This document shows positions 8,382 to 16,607 of a stretch of DNA of 64,000 nt, in pieces. The first letter of the stretch is position 1. Each line of letters opens with the position of its first letter. A program made the translations under genes and the position numbers. The notes beneath the pieces were generated by a model. It made no database searches and had not been told where the DNA came from. It saw only the letters and a program-made list of their open reading frames with translations. Where the stretch lies: contig CAYYUP010000024.1 in NCBI GenBank assembly GCA_964474905.1, positions 10,836-74,835 on the forward strand. Direction: 5' to 3'. Origin of the DNA: JADJRG01 sp964474905. Lineage in GTDB: Bacteria; Myxococcota_A; Polyangia; Nannocystales; Nannocystaceae.

Positions 8382-10742
8382 CTACCAGTCGATCCACGCC
8401 TGATCGCTGAGGTCGGCGAGCGACGACGCCTTGAGGCCGCTCTCGGAGACCGTGTAGAGCAGGTCGCCGATCACCAGCGAGCGCCGCAGGCTGGGATTGC
8501 CGTCTTTCCACGGATCATTGGGGTCGGTCATGTGGGTGACCGTGCCGAGCGGCTCGATCCCGGCCTCGGGCGTGATCGTATAACCCGCCGCGCCCATGAA
8601 CCAGGACTCCGTGCCCATCTCCTCATCCCAGCTGTAGGACTCGACCGGGAAGACCGTCAGATCGGTGGGCTCCCAGTTGAGGAACGCCTTGTGATTGAAG
8701 GCGACCTCGGTCCAGCCAAAGTCGCCCAAGGCGACCGAGTGAGTGCGGGTCGGCGCGTTGATATCCGAGACATCAAAGAGCGAGACCTGGACCCCGAGCA
8801 GCTGGCCCTCGTCGGTGCCGTCAAAGCCGACGCCGATCATGTGGTTCTCACCGAGCGGGTGCAGATAGGCCGAATAGCCGTTGATCTTGAGTTCGCCAGC
8901 GACCTTTGGATTCTCGTGATCGCTGAGGTCGACGGTGTAGAGCGGATCGGTCTGGCGGAAGGTGACGATATAGCCGACATCGCCGATATAACGCACCGAC
9001 TTGATCTCCTCGCCCTTGCCGAGCTCACCGACCTGGCCGACCATCATCAGCTCGCCCTCCTCCTCGCGGAGCACGGTGACGAAGCTCTCGTTCGAGTCCC
9101 AATCCCAACTCTGCTGATCGGTGGTGGCCACCCGCAGATCGCCGCGCGATTCGTTCATCGCCCACTGATTGAGGAGGCGCCCGCGGACCTCACCGGAGGC
9201 GGTATAGATCGCCTTTTCGCCGGCCGGGATCGCGAACTTGTGGAGGTAGGAGGTGAGCCCCGTCTCTTCTTCGTCGCCAGCGCGGAAGGAAATCGAAGAG
9301 GCATCGGGATCCTGGGCACCGCCCATATCACCACTGCCCCCACTGCTCGCGCTCTCGGTCACGGTGCCGATGCTGTCCATACCCGTGCCTTCGCTGGTGC
9401 CTTCGCTGGTACCTGCGCTAGTACTACTCGCACTCGTCGCGCTGGTGCTGCCCTCACCGGGGTCACCGCCGTCGTCGACATCGCCGCCCTCCCAACCGGG
9501 GGACTGCCAACCTTCGCCACCGACCCAGGCCCGGGTCGAGATGTAGAGGTTCTCGGGAGAAGCGTAGACGATCGCCGCATCCGCAAAGAGACCGACGCTG
9601 CCCTCGGGCGTGAGCCCCTGCTCGAGATCGATGGTCAGCACCGAGGTCATTCTCAACCCGGAGTAGACACCCGCGTGCATCGTATCGACGCAGTCGAGAA
9701 GCAGGCCCTCGCTGATCACACCGCTACCGACATCCTCAAAGACAAAATGCGGCACCCAATTGTCGAGGGTCGAGGCATCGATAAGCTCGGCATTGTAGGC
9801 CTTGGCCTGCTCGACAAAACCCTGCCAGGCCTCGTTCCACGCCTCCTCAGTCTCGGGGTAATTCTCCCAACCGAGTTCGCTGTAAAAGAAGTCCCACGGC
9901 GACTTAAACGTGAGGCCTATCGGCGACGAGCGCAGGACCACCCGCGAAACACTATCGATGCGTCGAGCACTCAGGTAGTCGCCGCTGACATAGAGCTTGG
10001 CGACGATCTCGAGCTTGGCGGGATTCGAGATATCGATCTCGGTGATCCTGGTAATCGGTATCCACGCGCCCTCGAGCCACGCCTTGACCTGATCCGGCAG
10101 ATCGACCTGGGGCTCGATGCCTTCGTCACCTTCGCCTTCGTCCCCGCCTTCTCCCGGCTCGGGCTCGCCGTAATAATAGCCCTCGACCCTCTCGAAGAGC
10201 AGCACGCGATCCTCGTAGAGGAACATCTCGGAGCCGTAGGAGTACCCGCCAAGATCGAGCGACGCGGTCAGCAGTGGCGAGCCCTTGGTATCGATGTGAT
10301 GGAGCTTGCCGTCGGCCAGAGCGACGATCCGATCGCCGTCGGTCTTGACCAGATCGGGCTCATCCACGCCGACCTCCTGCACATTGGTATCGGAGTAGTC
10401 GACACCCGGCTGGGGGCCGCCATCGCCTCCACCGGTCTCTCCTTCACCGGCCCCATCGCCGCCGTCTTCGAAATTACCGCCCTCATCGATCCAGTCGCCC
10501 TCGCCGTAGAGCGAACCGTACTCGTCGAGCGACTCGGTGGCGTGCTGCTTGGCGTAGCTGAGCAAGTCATCGCAGGAGTCAAAGTTGTAGAGAACCCGAG
10601 GCACCGGCGTCTCTTTGGGCGGGTCGCGGGTGAGCACACAGCCGCTCGCGAACGAACCGCTGATGAGCGCCAGGAGCGACAGCGAGAGGAGACGAGAGGA
10701 GGTGTTTGTGTTCAAAAATTTAAGCTTAGAAGAGATAGACAT
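8382..10742 (-). CDS. Secreted beta-propeller lipoprotein
   Basis: A 786-residue predicted lipoprotein of the family of secreted proteins with a C-terminal beta-propeller distantly related to WD40 repeats. The ATG at 10742 gives MSISSKLKF, then a hydrophobic segment and a lipobox FASGC near residue 35. The family hallmark follows (YSDTNVQEVGVDEPDLVKTDGD), with repeated blades after it. An insertion rich in Gly, Asp, Ser and Thr (STSATSASSTSAGTSEGTS) near the middle is the low-complexity linker style seen in other lipoproteins of this window. The role is unknown; members are exported and probably bind other surface components. Acidic Gly/Glu repeats near residues 75-110 and 180-200 are also low complexity. 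Confidence 0.82.
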   Translation of the reverse strand: MSISSKLKFLNTNTSSRLLSLSLLALISGSFASGCVLTRDPPKETPVPRVLYNFDSCDDLLSYAKQHATESLDEYGSLYGEGDWIDEGGNFEDGGDGAGEGETGGGDGGPQPGVDYSDTNVQEVGVDEPDLVKTDGDRIVALADGKLHHIDTKGSPLLTASLDLGGYSYGSEMFLYEDRVLLFERVEGYYYGEPEPGEGGDEGEGDEGIEPQVDLPDQVKAWLEGAWIPITRITEIDISNPAKLEIVAKLYVSGDYLSARRIDSVSRVVLRSSPIGLTFKSPWDFFYSELGWENYPETEEAWNEAWQGFVEQAKAYNAELIDASTLDNWVPHFVFEDVGSGVISEGLLLDCVDTMHAGVYSGLRMTSVLTIDLEQGLTPEGSVGLFADAAIVYASPENLYISTRAWVGGEGWQSPGWEGGDVDDGGDPGEGSTSATSASSTSAGTSEGTSEGTGMDSIGTVTESASSGGSGDMGGAQDPDASSISFRAGDEEETGLTSYLHKFAIPAGEKAIYTASGEVRGRLLNQWAMNESRGDLRVATTDQQSWDWDSNESFVTVLREEEGELMMVGQVGELGKGEEIKSVRYIGDVGYIVTFRQTDPLYTVDLSDHENPKVAGELKINGYSAYLHPLGENHMIGVGFDGTDEGQLLGVQVSLFDVSDINAPTRTHSVALGDFGWTEVAFNHKAFLNWEPTDLTVFPVESYSWDEEMGTESWFMGAAGYTITPEAGIEPLGTVTHMTDPNDPWKDGNPSLRRSLVIGDLLYTVSESGLKASSLADLSDQAWIDW

Positions 10743-11179
10743 CGTGCTTTGCTCCTCGGCGCGAAGCAGCGCCGGGTCGGGTCGTGCCAAGTTGAATAGC
10801 AATCTGCATGCCAAGTATCCGAGTCCCGCGCGAGCGCAAAGGCTTCGGCCAAAATACCCGAAAAACGGCGTTCTATGGCATTTCTGAGGGCGGCCGCAGA
10901 ACCGGGACGAACAGCGACCTGCCGATTTTGAGACTCGTGACCCCTCACACGACCCGCCTGTCAGGACGACCCTGTCAGCGCAAGCACATCGATCAGCCCA
11001 TCACCTTGCGCTCCGTCAGACGAGCCGACCGGGAATTGGACCGAAATACGCGGGCGCCGACACGGCGCCGCGTGCACACAACTCCAGCACAACGCAACTC
11101 CACCGCTCCGTCACGACGCAACGCGAGTGTGTTGATTGTGAACGGTCCTTATGGAGCGGACGGGAAAAGGGCAGGCGTG
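10743..11179. other. Intergenic stretch without a recognisable gene
   Basis: 437 bp upstream of the beta-propeller lipoprotein and outside repeat copy A. An open frame of 134 codons crosses it, but its product is basic, of uneven composition and unlike any family. I see no RNA gene. The promoter of the minus-strand lipoprotein gene should be near 10750-10850. Confidence 0.6.
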
Positions 11180-11434
11180 CGGAGGCTGAGGCGCTTTGCG
11201 ATTCAACTCTAGGATGTAAGCCGTGAGCGGCGGGGAGCATCGGAGGCCGTGGCGAAGGCCGAACGAGAAGGGCCCCACTCTTTCAGACAGGTCGGAACGC
11301 GCATCGCCCCCTAAAGGGGCCGATGCACGTCCTAGACTCATTCGCGGGGCCCTTCCCGCCCGACCCTGCAAGACGTCCTCCAAGCTGGGTGAAAGGAGCC
11401 GGCGAGTGGGGGCTGAGGCGGTTTTCGGAGGTCC
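11180..11434 (+). repeat. Dispersed structured repeat, copy A (left inverted repeat of the island)
   Basis: This 255-bp unit runs from CGGAGGCTGAG to TTTTCGGAGGTCC. It matches copy B (16156-16411) in inverse orientation, with only three differences over the 172-bp core (11212-11384). It can fold into nested stems. The outer arms are GGAGGCCGT (11242-11250) with ACGTCCTCC (11373-11381, one mismatch). The middle arms are GAAGGGCCCC (11267-11276) with GGGGCCCTTC (11346-11355). The inner hairpin is GCATCG-C-CCCC, loop TAAA, GGGG-C-CGATGC (11301-11326). The two ends carry similar motifs (GGCTGAGGCGCTTTGCG and GGCTGAGGCGGTTTTCGG), a possible internal direct repeat. Short open frames through it are by-products of the high GC content. 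Confidence 0.92.
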
Positions 11435-11571
11435 CAAAGATCGGTCCGAAGTTGATCGGGGCAAGTTGATGCGGCCTACGCCACGGCAAGACGCTCTCGA
11501 ACTCCATCCTCCGAGGAGGATCTGAGCCGCGTTGTTGCAGCCTCTAAGGGGCTCGGCGATGATGCCCGGGC

Positions 11572-12822
11572 ATGCCCTTCCTCACCTACCTCGACCCGGC
11601 GAGCGTGGAGCCACGAGACCTCGTCAATCGCACGCAGATCGTGCAGTGGCTCCGCAACAACCTGGACAGCTTCCTCCTTTCAGAGGACAAATCCCGTGGG
11701 CGTTCCGTGGCGATCATCGGTGAACGCGGCATCGGCAAGTCGATGGTGATGCAGAGCGTGATCAGCGAGCTTCGCCACGTGCACTCTGCGACAACGCTGA
11801 TTTTAACAGTCGACTGTCGCAACTGCGCCTCGCAACGCCGGGTCTACTACGAGATCGCCCGTCAAGCAGTCAACCAAATCGGACCCCGACTCGACGCGCC
11901 GATGCTCGACACGGCCCGAATTCTCGAGACCATCGCCGCCCAAGACGAAGTCCGCCGCAGCGTGCTCGCGGAGCGAGTCACCGAGTACAAAAGCGCGATC
12001 AAGCTGACGGGAAAACGCAACTTCTTGGGGCTCATCGGCACAGCTTTTGATATCAAGCTCGAGCGATCCAAGCGAAGTCGCGAGCAGCTCGAGGGATCCA
12101 TCCTCTTCGACGGAACGCGGCTCCGCGAGGCGATTATCGCCTTCTTCGCAGACCTGCGCGCACACGCAAAGCTCGATGTCATCGTCGTACTCGACAACCT
12201 CGACGAACTGCGTCACGAAGCCATCATCGACAGCGATGTTCGCACCTGGCTGAGCGGTGAAATCGACGGTCTTCTTGACCTTGTCCGCGCCCCGATAGGC
12301 TTCGTGGTCACCGCACGGACCTACTTCGCGGGCAGCCTAAACCGACAAATCGATAATACAAAGGTGCTTCATCGACTCACTACAGATGAGCACATCGCGA
12401 TCATTCAACATCGGCTACAGCGAGAACCTGAAGCAGTGCAAAGCGCCTTCAACAACCCCGAGAGCGAACACTGCACCAAAATCCTCGCCACGCGCGCGCA
12501 CACTCCACTATCGCTGCTTTCATGGTTTCGCTACCTCGCGGAAAATGAGCAACACTGCGACGAACACCCCCTTACAAGCCTCCACGCACTCCTGATCGAT
12601 CGCCACGCAAATATCAAATCAACGGTCATCAAAGCCGTGGTCCAAGCCTTCGGCGGAAAACCCTACGAGCCGGTCTCCAGCGAGGCGCTCCAGGCGGCCT
12701 GCGGGCAAAAAAACGCGATCTACAAACAGCTCCTGCGCTCGCAGATCGTGCTGCCTGTCGACTTTTGGGATCCCTACGAATTCACATTGGCGCCCGAGCT
12801 GCATTTCATGCTCGAAGCCTAA
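11572..12822 (+). CDS. P-loop ATPase of the repeat-bracketed island
   Basis: A 416-residue AAA/STAND-like ATPase. Walker A is IIGERGIGKS near residues 48-57. Walker B is DVIVVLDNLDEL near 202-213. A sensor-like VVTARTYF follows. The C-terminal part (about 270-416) is mostly helical and ends in what could be a winged-helix-like segment (YKQLLRSQIVLPVDFWDPYEFTLAPEL). I cannot place it in a named family. Such ATPases in short operons with a large partner often belong to genome-conflict (defence) systems, but no nuclease or other effector is visible. It begins 137 bp inside repeat copy A, has no strong ribosome-binding site, and is followed after 40 bp by the 1060-residue gene. The two probably form one operon. 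Confidence 0.72.
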   Translation: MPFLTYLDPASVEPRDLVNRTQIVQWLRNNLDSFLLSEDKSRGRSVAIIGERGIGKSMVMQSVISELRHVHSATTLILTVDCRNCASQRRVYYEIARQAVNQIGPRLDAPMLDTARILETIAAQDEVRRSVLAERVTEYKSAIKLTGKRNFLGLIGTAFDIKLERSKRSREQLEGSILFDGTRLREAIIAFFADLRAHAKLDVIVVLDNLDELRHEAIIDSDVRTWLSGEIDGLLDLVRAPIGFVVTARTYFAGSLNRQIDNTKVLHRLTTDEHIAIIQHRLQREPEAVQSAFNNPESEHCTKILATRAHTPLSLLSWFRYLAENEQHCDEHPLTSLHALLIDRHANIKSTVIKAVVQAFGGKPYEPVSSEALQAACGQKNAIYKQLLRSQIVLPVDFWDPYEFTLAPELHFMLEA

Positions 12823-12862
12823 CCATTATCATTAAACATCACTGTACTCATAAGACCAAACG

Positions 12863-15800
12863 ATGCGGCTCCGCCTCACACGATTTGACGGCCTCCACCT
12901 GACGCTCGACCCAGGCTGGTACGAGCTGCCCTCGCACCTGCCGGTCGATGAACGGCGGCGCCTTCTCGACTTGATCGTCGCTGCAACCCCCGAGGCCCGG
13001 GTCCTGGTCGAATACTCTTGGCGCGAGTTTGAGGCGCTAAAGACACAGCTAACCCCAAGCAGCGTCGTGCACGTCAGCCTGCCCCGAGAGCACGAAGAAT
13101 ACGCCCGGCGCACGGGCCTGCCCCCGGTCAAACCTCGCCTCGGATTTTTCACGGTAGAAAGCCCGGGTCGCTGGCCCGAAGTCGCTTGGGACGAACTCCT
13201 GGTCAAGAGCAAACTCGCCTCCTGGCTGCGACGAAACCTGCGATCGCCCGAGCACCCCTTGGCCGCTCTCGACATTCAATCGCTGCCGATAAACAAGCTC
13301 AGCGCCGCCACCTGCGAGCCCATCGAGCTGCTCGTACTGGTCGAGATGACGGTCGCATTCGGCGGCCAGCAGCACACTCGAAACGGCAGTATCGACTGGG
13401 ATCGCTGCGCTGGCTGGAGCATCGGCCGACGCCTAGCCAACCGTCTCGCCGACGCCGCAAAACCACTGCGAGCCAGCCTAGCCGCCTTGATCACCGACGC
13501 CCTGGACGGCGAGCTGCCTCCGCTCGTCGACGGGCCGCAGCTCCGCGAACTCGTACGCCTTGGGCTCGCCCACGTCAGCGAAGGCGACGCCCTCCTGGTC
13601 CCACTCGCCCGCCTCGCCGCAGATCCGGCCGTCGCTGAAATCCTGGCCCTCGAAGGAATCTCTGCTGATTTTTCTTCCGATTCTTCCGATCCTTTTTCTG
13701 TGGAGCCAGAAAGTGCTGATACTCCGGCGGAGATCGGCGGCCCTCGACGAGCATCTGTACTACTCGGGCCAACAACTCGGCGGCAGGTGCAGCGCGAAGA
13801 CAGAGATGAGAAGGGAGAGTCGGAGAGCTTCGAAGAGTTTGCGCAAGCTGATCAGTTATCCCGACCCGATCAAACTGCACAGTCAACGCGGTCCATACGA
13901 CCTGTACAGTCTAGCTCGTCTGTTCCAACAACATCGAGTGAGCAGCCCGAATCGCTTGAGCCTCTTGAACCCCCCGGAAAGTCTCGACAGTACGAGAGCA
14001 TAGAAAAAACCGCTGCCCCTCCGGCACCTCGGATAGCGCGACGCGAATCCCCCTCCTCGCGCACGAGAGCAACGGCGTACAGCGGGTCCCACCGCGTCCG
14101 GGCCCAAAGCCCACGCGACGGAGTCATCGCCTTCAACCCGAGGCTTTCGATCAACCACAAAGACCCTTGGTTCGTCGATCTGCGGCCCTACTCACGCCCC
14201 CTGCGCGCGTTCACAACGCATCTCAACTTACTACTCACCGACGATCGTGCACGGATCGCGATCCTCCAGCGGGCGCAGAGCGGCGCAAGCACGCTGGTAC
14301 AACACAACCTCGCCACTGCGAGCACTCATGGCATCGTCGTCATCACCGTCGGCGGCCTGCGGCCCCGGATCGCAGACCTACATTTTGCCGACATCTTGCT
14401 CGCGGCTCTTCGCTCTGTACTCGAGTGGACAGATGACACTGCGATTTTCTTCGACTCTGCTGATTCTAAAAATGCGGACAATGTAGTCGCGCTGCCGGAG
14501 TCGATGCTCGCAGAGATCCGCGGATGGTTTAGTGAGATTATCCCAGATCAGTCAACTCGCGATTATATATTATCCGGGTCGAGTATCGCAGAGAAAGTAA
14601 GCGTGCAATCCCTGCTCACGCTCATTCGCCGGCTAGAGAACACCGGCGACGATCACCCCATCACAACAGCTCTACGAAGCCGCTCTGATGAGCTTCTAGG
14701 GCGGCTGTGCGGACTTATCGATATACTTCAGGACCTGCTCGCCAGTCGCAGTTCACGCCTGTGCTTGCATTTTCAATCGCTCGAGCTACTAGATGACCCA
14801 AAGAGCATCGACTCTGCCCTGCTCGCGCGCTCTGAAGACCTGGCCCGCTTGCCCTGCCAGCTTGTATTTAACCTCAGTCTTGCCGCTCGCTATCTGCCCG
14901 CCGGGGAGCCTGCGAATTCGGTGTTCGCCACCACAACGTATCCAGAGGCCTCTGCTCTCGCGCTTGCTGAATCGAGAAAACACTCCGGCGTAATCACCGA
15001 GACGACCTCGACAGATCTGGACCCAGCCACCCAGACCAACGCGATCGCGCAAGCGCTGCTCAATGCACGCGCGGATCTCACCGCAATTTTTGATGATGTT
15101 GCTACCCGAGTCGCCGAGTTGGCCGACGCGACTGGCGGTTCGGCGGGACAGCTCTTCGCGCTCGCGCAACGAGCCTGTGAGATCGCCGCGGCAAGATCAG
15201 GCAATTTCGTCGATCGAGCTGCCGTCGAGGAGGCGATTGGCGAGCTAACCACGACATTGCGAAATGCGGTCCCCGAGGGAGGTTGGCACAGGCTAGCGAT
15301 CCTCGCTGACGGCGGAGGCCTCGGAGTCGGCGACTTTTGGGTACTGCGTGCAAATTTGTTGATCCCCCATGCATTCGTCGACGATCACCCGGACGAAATC
15401 GACACGACAACTGACGACCATGCCGGTTGGATCGTGCACCCGCAGCTCACGGCTTCTCCGCTCTTCATTGCCGCACAACTGGCAGAAGAAGCCTCTCGCA
15501 CCCTCGCTGCTGGCGATTTCTTCGGTGCCCGCGAGCGAGTCCTCGCCATTCAAAAGCGTATCCTCGGCCCCGAACACCCCGATACTCTGGGCACTCTCCA
15601 GAACCTCGCCAGCACCCTCAAACAGCAGCGGATTACAGGTGAAAGCGCCGCGTATCGCTTGCGCGTGATCAACCGGGCGATCACTAGGATTTATGACGAG
15701 GCGTTGCGTCCCCACGGGATTCGCATCGCCCAGCTCAACACCATGGTCGTGGTGATGGATAGCGATGGCATCACCCCTAACGAGCTCTCGCAGCGCATGC

Positions 15801-16045
15801 ACATGGATACGTCGACGATCTCTCGCAACGTCGAGAGGATGATCCAGAACGGCTGGCTCGAGCTGCAGAGCCTCGAGGATGCGAGGTCACACGAAATCCA
15901 CATCACGACCAAGGGCAGGCGCCTGCTCCGAGAGGCCGCGCCGGCGTGGAAGCATGCCGAGGACAGAACCTCAAAGATTCTCGGCGTCAAGGTAATGCGC
16001 TCGCTGTGGCGGGCGATCGACCGGATCGAGTCCGCGGCCTCCTGA
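12863..16045 (+). CDS. Large island protein: degenerate ATPase, TPR remnant and C-terminal MarR-type domain
   Basis: 1060 residues in at least four parts. Residues 1-265 form an unrecognised N-terminal region starting MRLRLTRFDGLHLTLDPGWY. Residues ~266-415 are a Ser/Glu/Gln/Pro-rich linker with visibly lower GC. Residues ~430-860 resemble an AAA-type ATPase whose P-loop is degenerate (ILQRAQSGASTLV near 465-478, no Lys). Around 895-920 a single TPR/kinesin-light-chain-like unit appears (LGPEHPDTLGTLQNLASTL). From about 930 to the end is a MarR-type winged-helix domain (NRAITRIYDEALRPHGIRIAQL, ELSQRMHMDTSTISRNVERM). The junction between one lone TPR and the MarR domain looks like a gene fusion. 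A GTG at 15664 could once have started the MarR part alone. It probably acts with the upstream ATPase; the function is unknown. Confidence 0.7.
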   Translation: MRLRLTRFDGLHLTLDPGWYELPSHLPVDERRRLLDLIVAATPEARVLVEYSWREFEALKTQLTPSSVVHVSLPREHEEYARRTGLPPVKPRLGFFTVESPGRWPEVAWDELLVKSKLASWLRRNLRSPEHPLAALDIQSLPINKLSAATCEPIELLVLVEMTVAFGGQQHTRNGSIDWDRCAGWSIGRRLANRLADAAKPLRASLAALITDALDGELPPLVDGPQLRELVRLGLAHVSEGDALLVPLARLAADPAVAEILALEGISADFSSDSSDPFSVEPESADTPAEIGGPRRASVLLGPTTRRQVQREDRDEKGESESFEEFAQADQLSRPDQTAQSTRSIRPVQSSSSVPTTSSEQPESLEPLEPPGKSRQYESIEKTAAPPAPRIARRESPSSRTRATAYSGSHRVRAQSPRDGVIAFNPRLSINHKDPWFVDLRPYSRPLRAFTTHLNLLLTDDRARIAILQRAQSGASTLVQHNLATASTHGIVVITVGGLRPRIADLHFADILLAALRSVLEWTDDTAIFFDSADSKNADNVVALPESMLAEIRGWFSEIIPDQSTRDYILSGSSIAEKVSVQSLLTLIRRLENTGDDHPITTALRSRSDELLGRLCGLIDILQDLLASRSSRLCLHFQSLELLDDPKSIDSALLARSEDLARLPCQLVFNLSLAARYLPAGEPANSVFATTTYPEASALALAESRKHSGVITETTSTDLDPATQTNAIAQALLNARADLTAIFDDVATRVAELADATGGSAGQLFALAQRACEIAAARSGNFVDRAAVEEAIGELTTTLRNAVPEGGWHRLAILADGGGLGVGDFWVLRANLLIPHAFVDDHPDEIDTTTDDHAGWIVHPQLTASPLFIAAQLAEEASRTLAAGDFFGARERVLAIQKRILGPEHPDTLGTLQNLASTLKQQRITGESAAYRLRVINRAITRIYDEALRPHGIRIAQLNTMVVVMDSDGITPNELSQRMHMDTSTISRNVERMIQNGWLELQSLEDARSHEIHITTKGRRLLREAAPAWKHAEDRTSKILGVKVMRSLWRAIDRIESAAS

Positions 16046-16155
16046 GCTACGCAGGCAAGGCGAAGATCTCCTGCCATCGTAGGCTTCCGGGTCGATGGCA
16101 GGGCGGAGTTAAGGGCCTTGCGGAGTTCGGGCTTCGGCGTTCTCCTGGGGTTGGC

Positions 16156-16411
16156 GGACCTCCGAAAACCACCACAGCCCCCGACCCGCCGGCTCTCTTC
16201 ATCCTGCTTGGAGGACGTCTTGCAGGGTCGGGCGGGAAGGGCCCCGCGAATGAGTCTAGGACGTGCATCGGCCCCTTTAGGGGGCGATGCGCGTTCCGAC
16301 CTGTCTGAAAGAGTGGGGCCCTTCTCGTCCGGCCTTCGCCACGGCCTCTGATGCTCCCCACCGCTCACGGCTTACATCCTAGTCTTGTATCGCAAACCGA
16401 CTCAGCCTCCG
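16156..16411 (-). repeat. Dispersed structured repeat, copy B (right inverted repeat of the island)
   Basis: The inverse-orientation partner of copy A. The stem arms are conserved exactly: GAAGGGCCCC at 16236-16245 and GGGGCCCTTC at 16315-16324, with the CCCC-TAAA-GGGG hairpin between. It starts 110 bp after the stop of the 1060-residue gene. Its outer edge (CTCAGCCTCCG, 16401-16411) supplies the stop codon of a short hydrophobic frame running in from the moeB side. Both copies present the same end to the cargo, as terminal inverted repeats of a mobile element would. I found no clear target-site duplication. Confidence 0.92.
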
Positions 16412-16572
16412 AACGCCAGCACTCGCCCAAGGGTGCCCAGCAGCAGCAGTTCGCGGTCAACGCCCCAACCTCTTGCCACCGCCAAACTAGCTAACCAACC
16501 CCAAAAAACTATCAACAAAACTCCACCCAACAAAAAGAGCACCGAATCACAAACCCCGCCAAGGATCAGCAA
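16402..16572 (-). CDS. Possible small hydrophobic protein or gene remnant
   Basis: Reading from a TTG at 16572 on the minus strand gives 56 residues starting MLILGGVCDSVLFLLGGVLL, with two hydrophobic segments and a short charged tail (ARGWGVDRE). The T/G-rich coding strand is what membrane-protein coding usually produces. It lies directly downstream of moeB in the same direction. Its stop codon lies inside the edge of repeat copy B, so it may be the 5' part of a longer gene interrupted when the repeat arrived. No family recognised; it may not be expressed. Confidence 0.3.
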   Translation of the reverse strand: MLILGGVCDSVLFLLGGVLLIVFWGWLASLAVARGWGVDRELLLLGTLGRVLAFGG

Positions 16573-16607
16573 TCCGGCACTCGCATCAACCGATCACCGC
16601 AGCCCAC

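Noticed and set aside
10808..11212. 134-codon plus-strand frame upstream of copy A
   Set aside because: Basic, uneven composition, no start signal and no family resemblance.
11223..11525. Open frame through copy A whose product resembles those of frames in copies B, C and D
   Set aside because: The similarity follows the DNA repeat in several frames and both strands; stems change in paired fashion, which fits a folded nucleic acid and not a protein.
12863..16045. Separate marR gene starting at 15664
   Set aside because: The long frame is continuous with no stop between the parts, so one fused gene is the simpler reading; kept only as an alternative.
15691..16368. 225-codon minus-strand frame across the MarR region and copy B
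   Set aside because: It is antisense to the conserved MarR-type coding sequence and to the repeat.
11180..16411. Retron or group II intron
   Set aside because: No reverse transcriptase is encoded; the stems alone are not enough.
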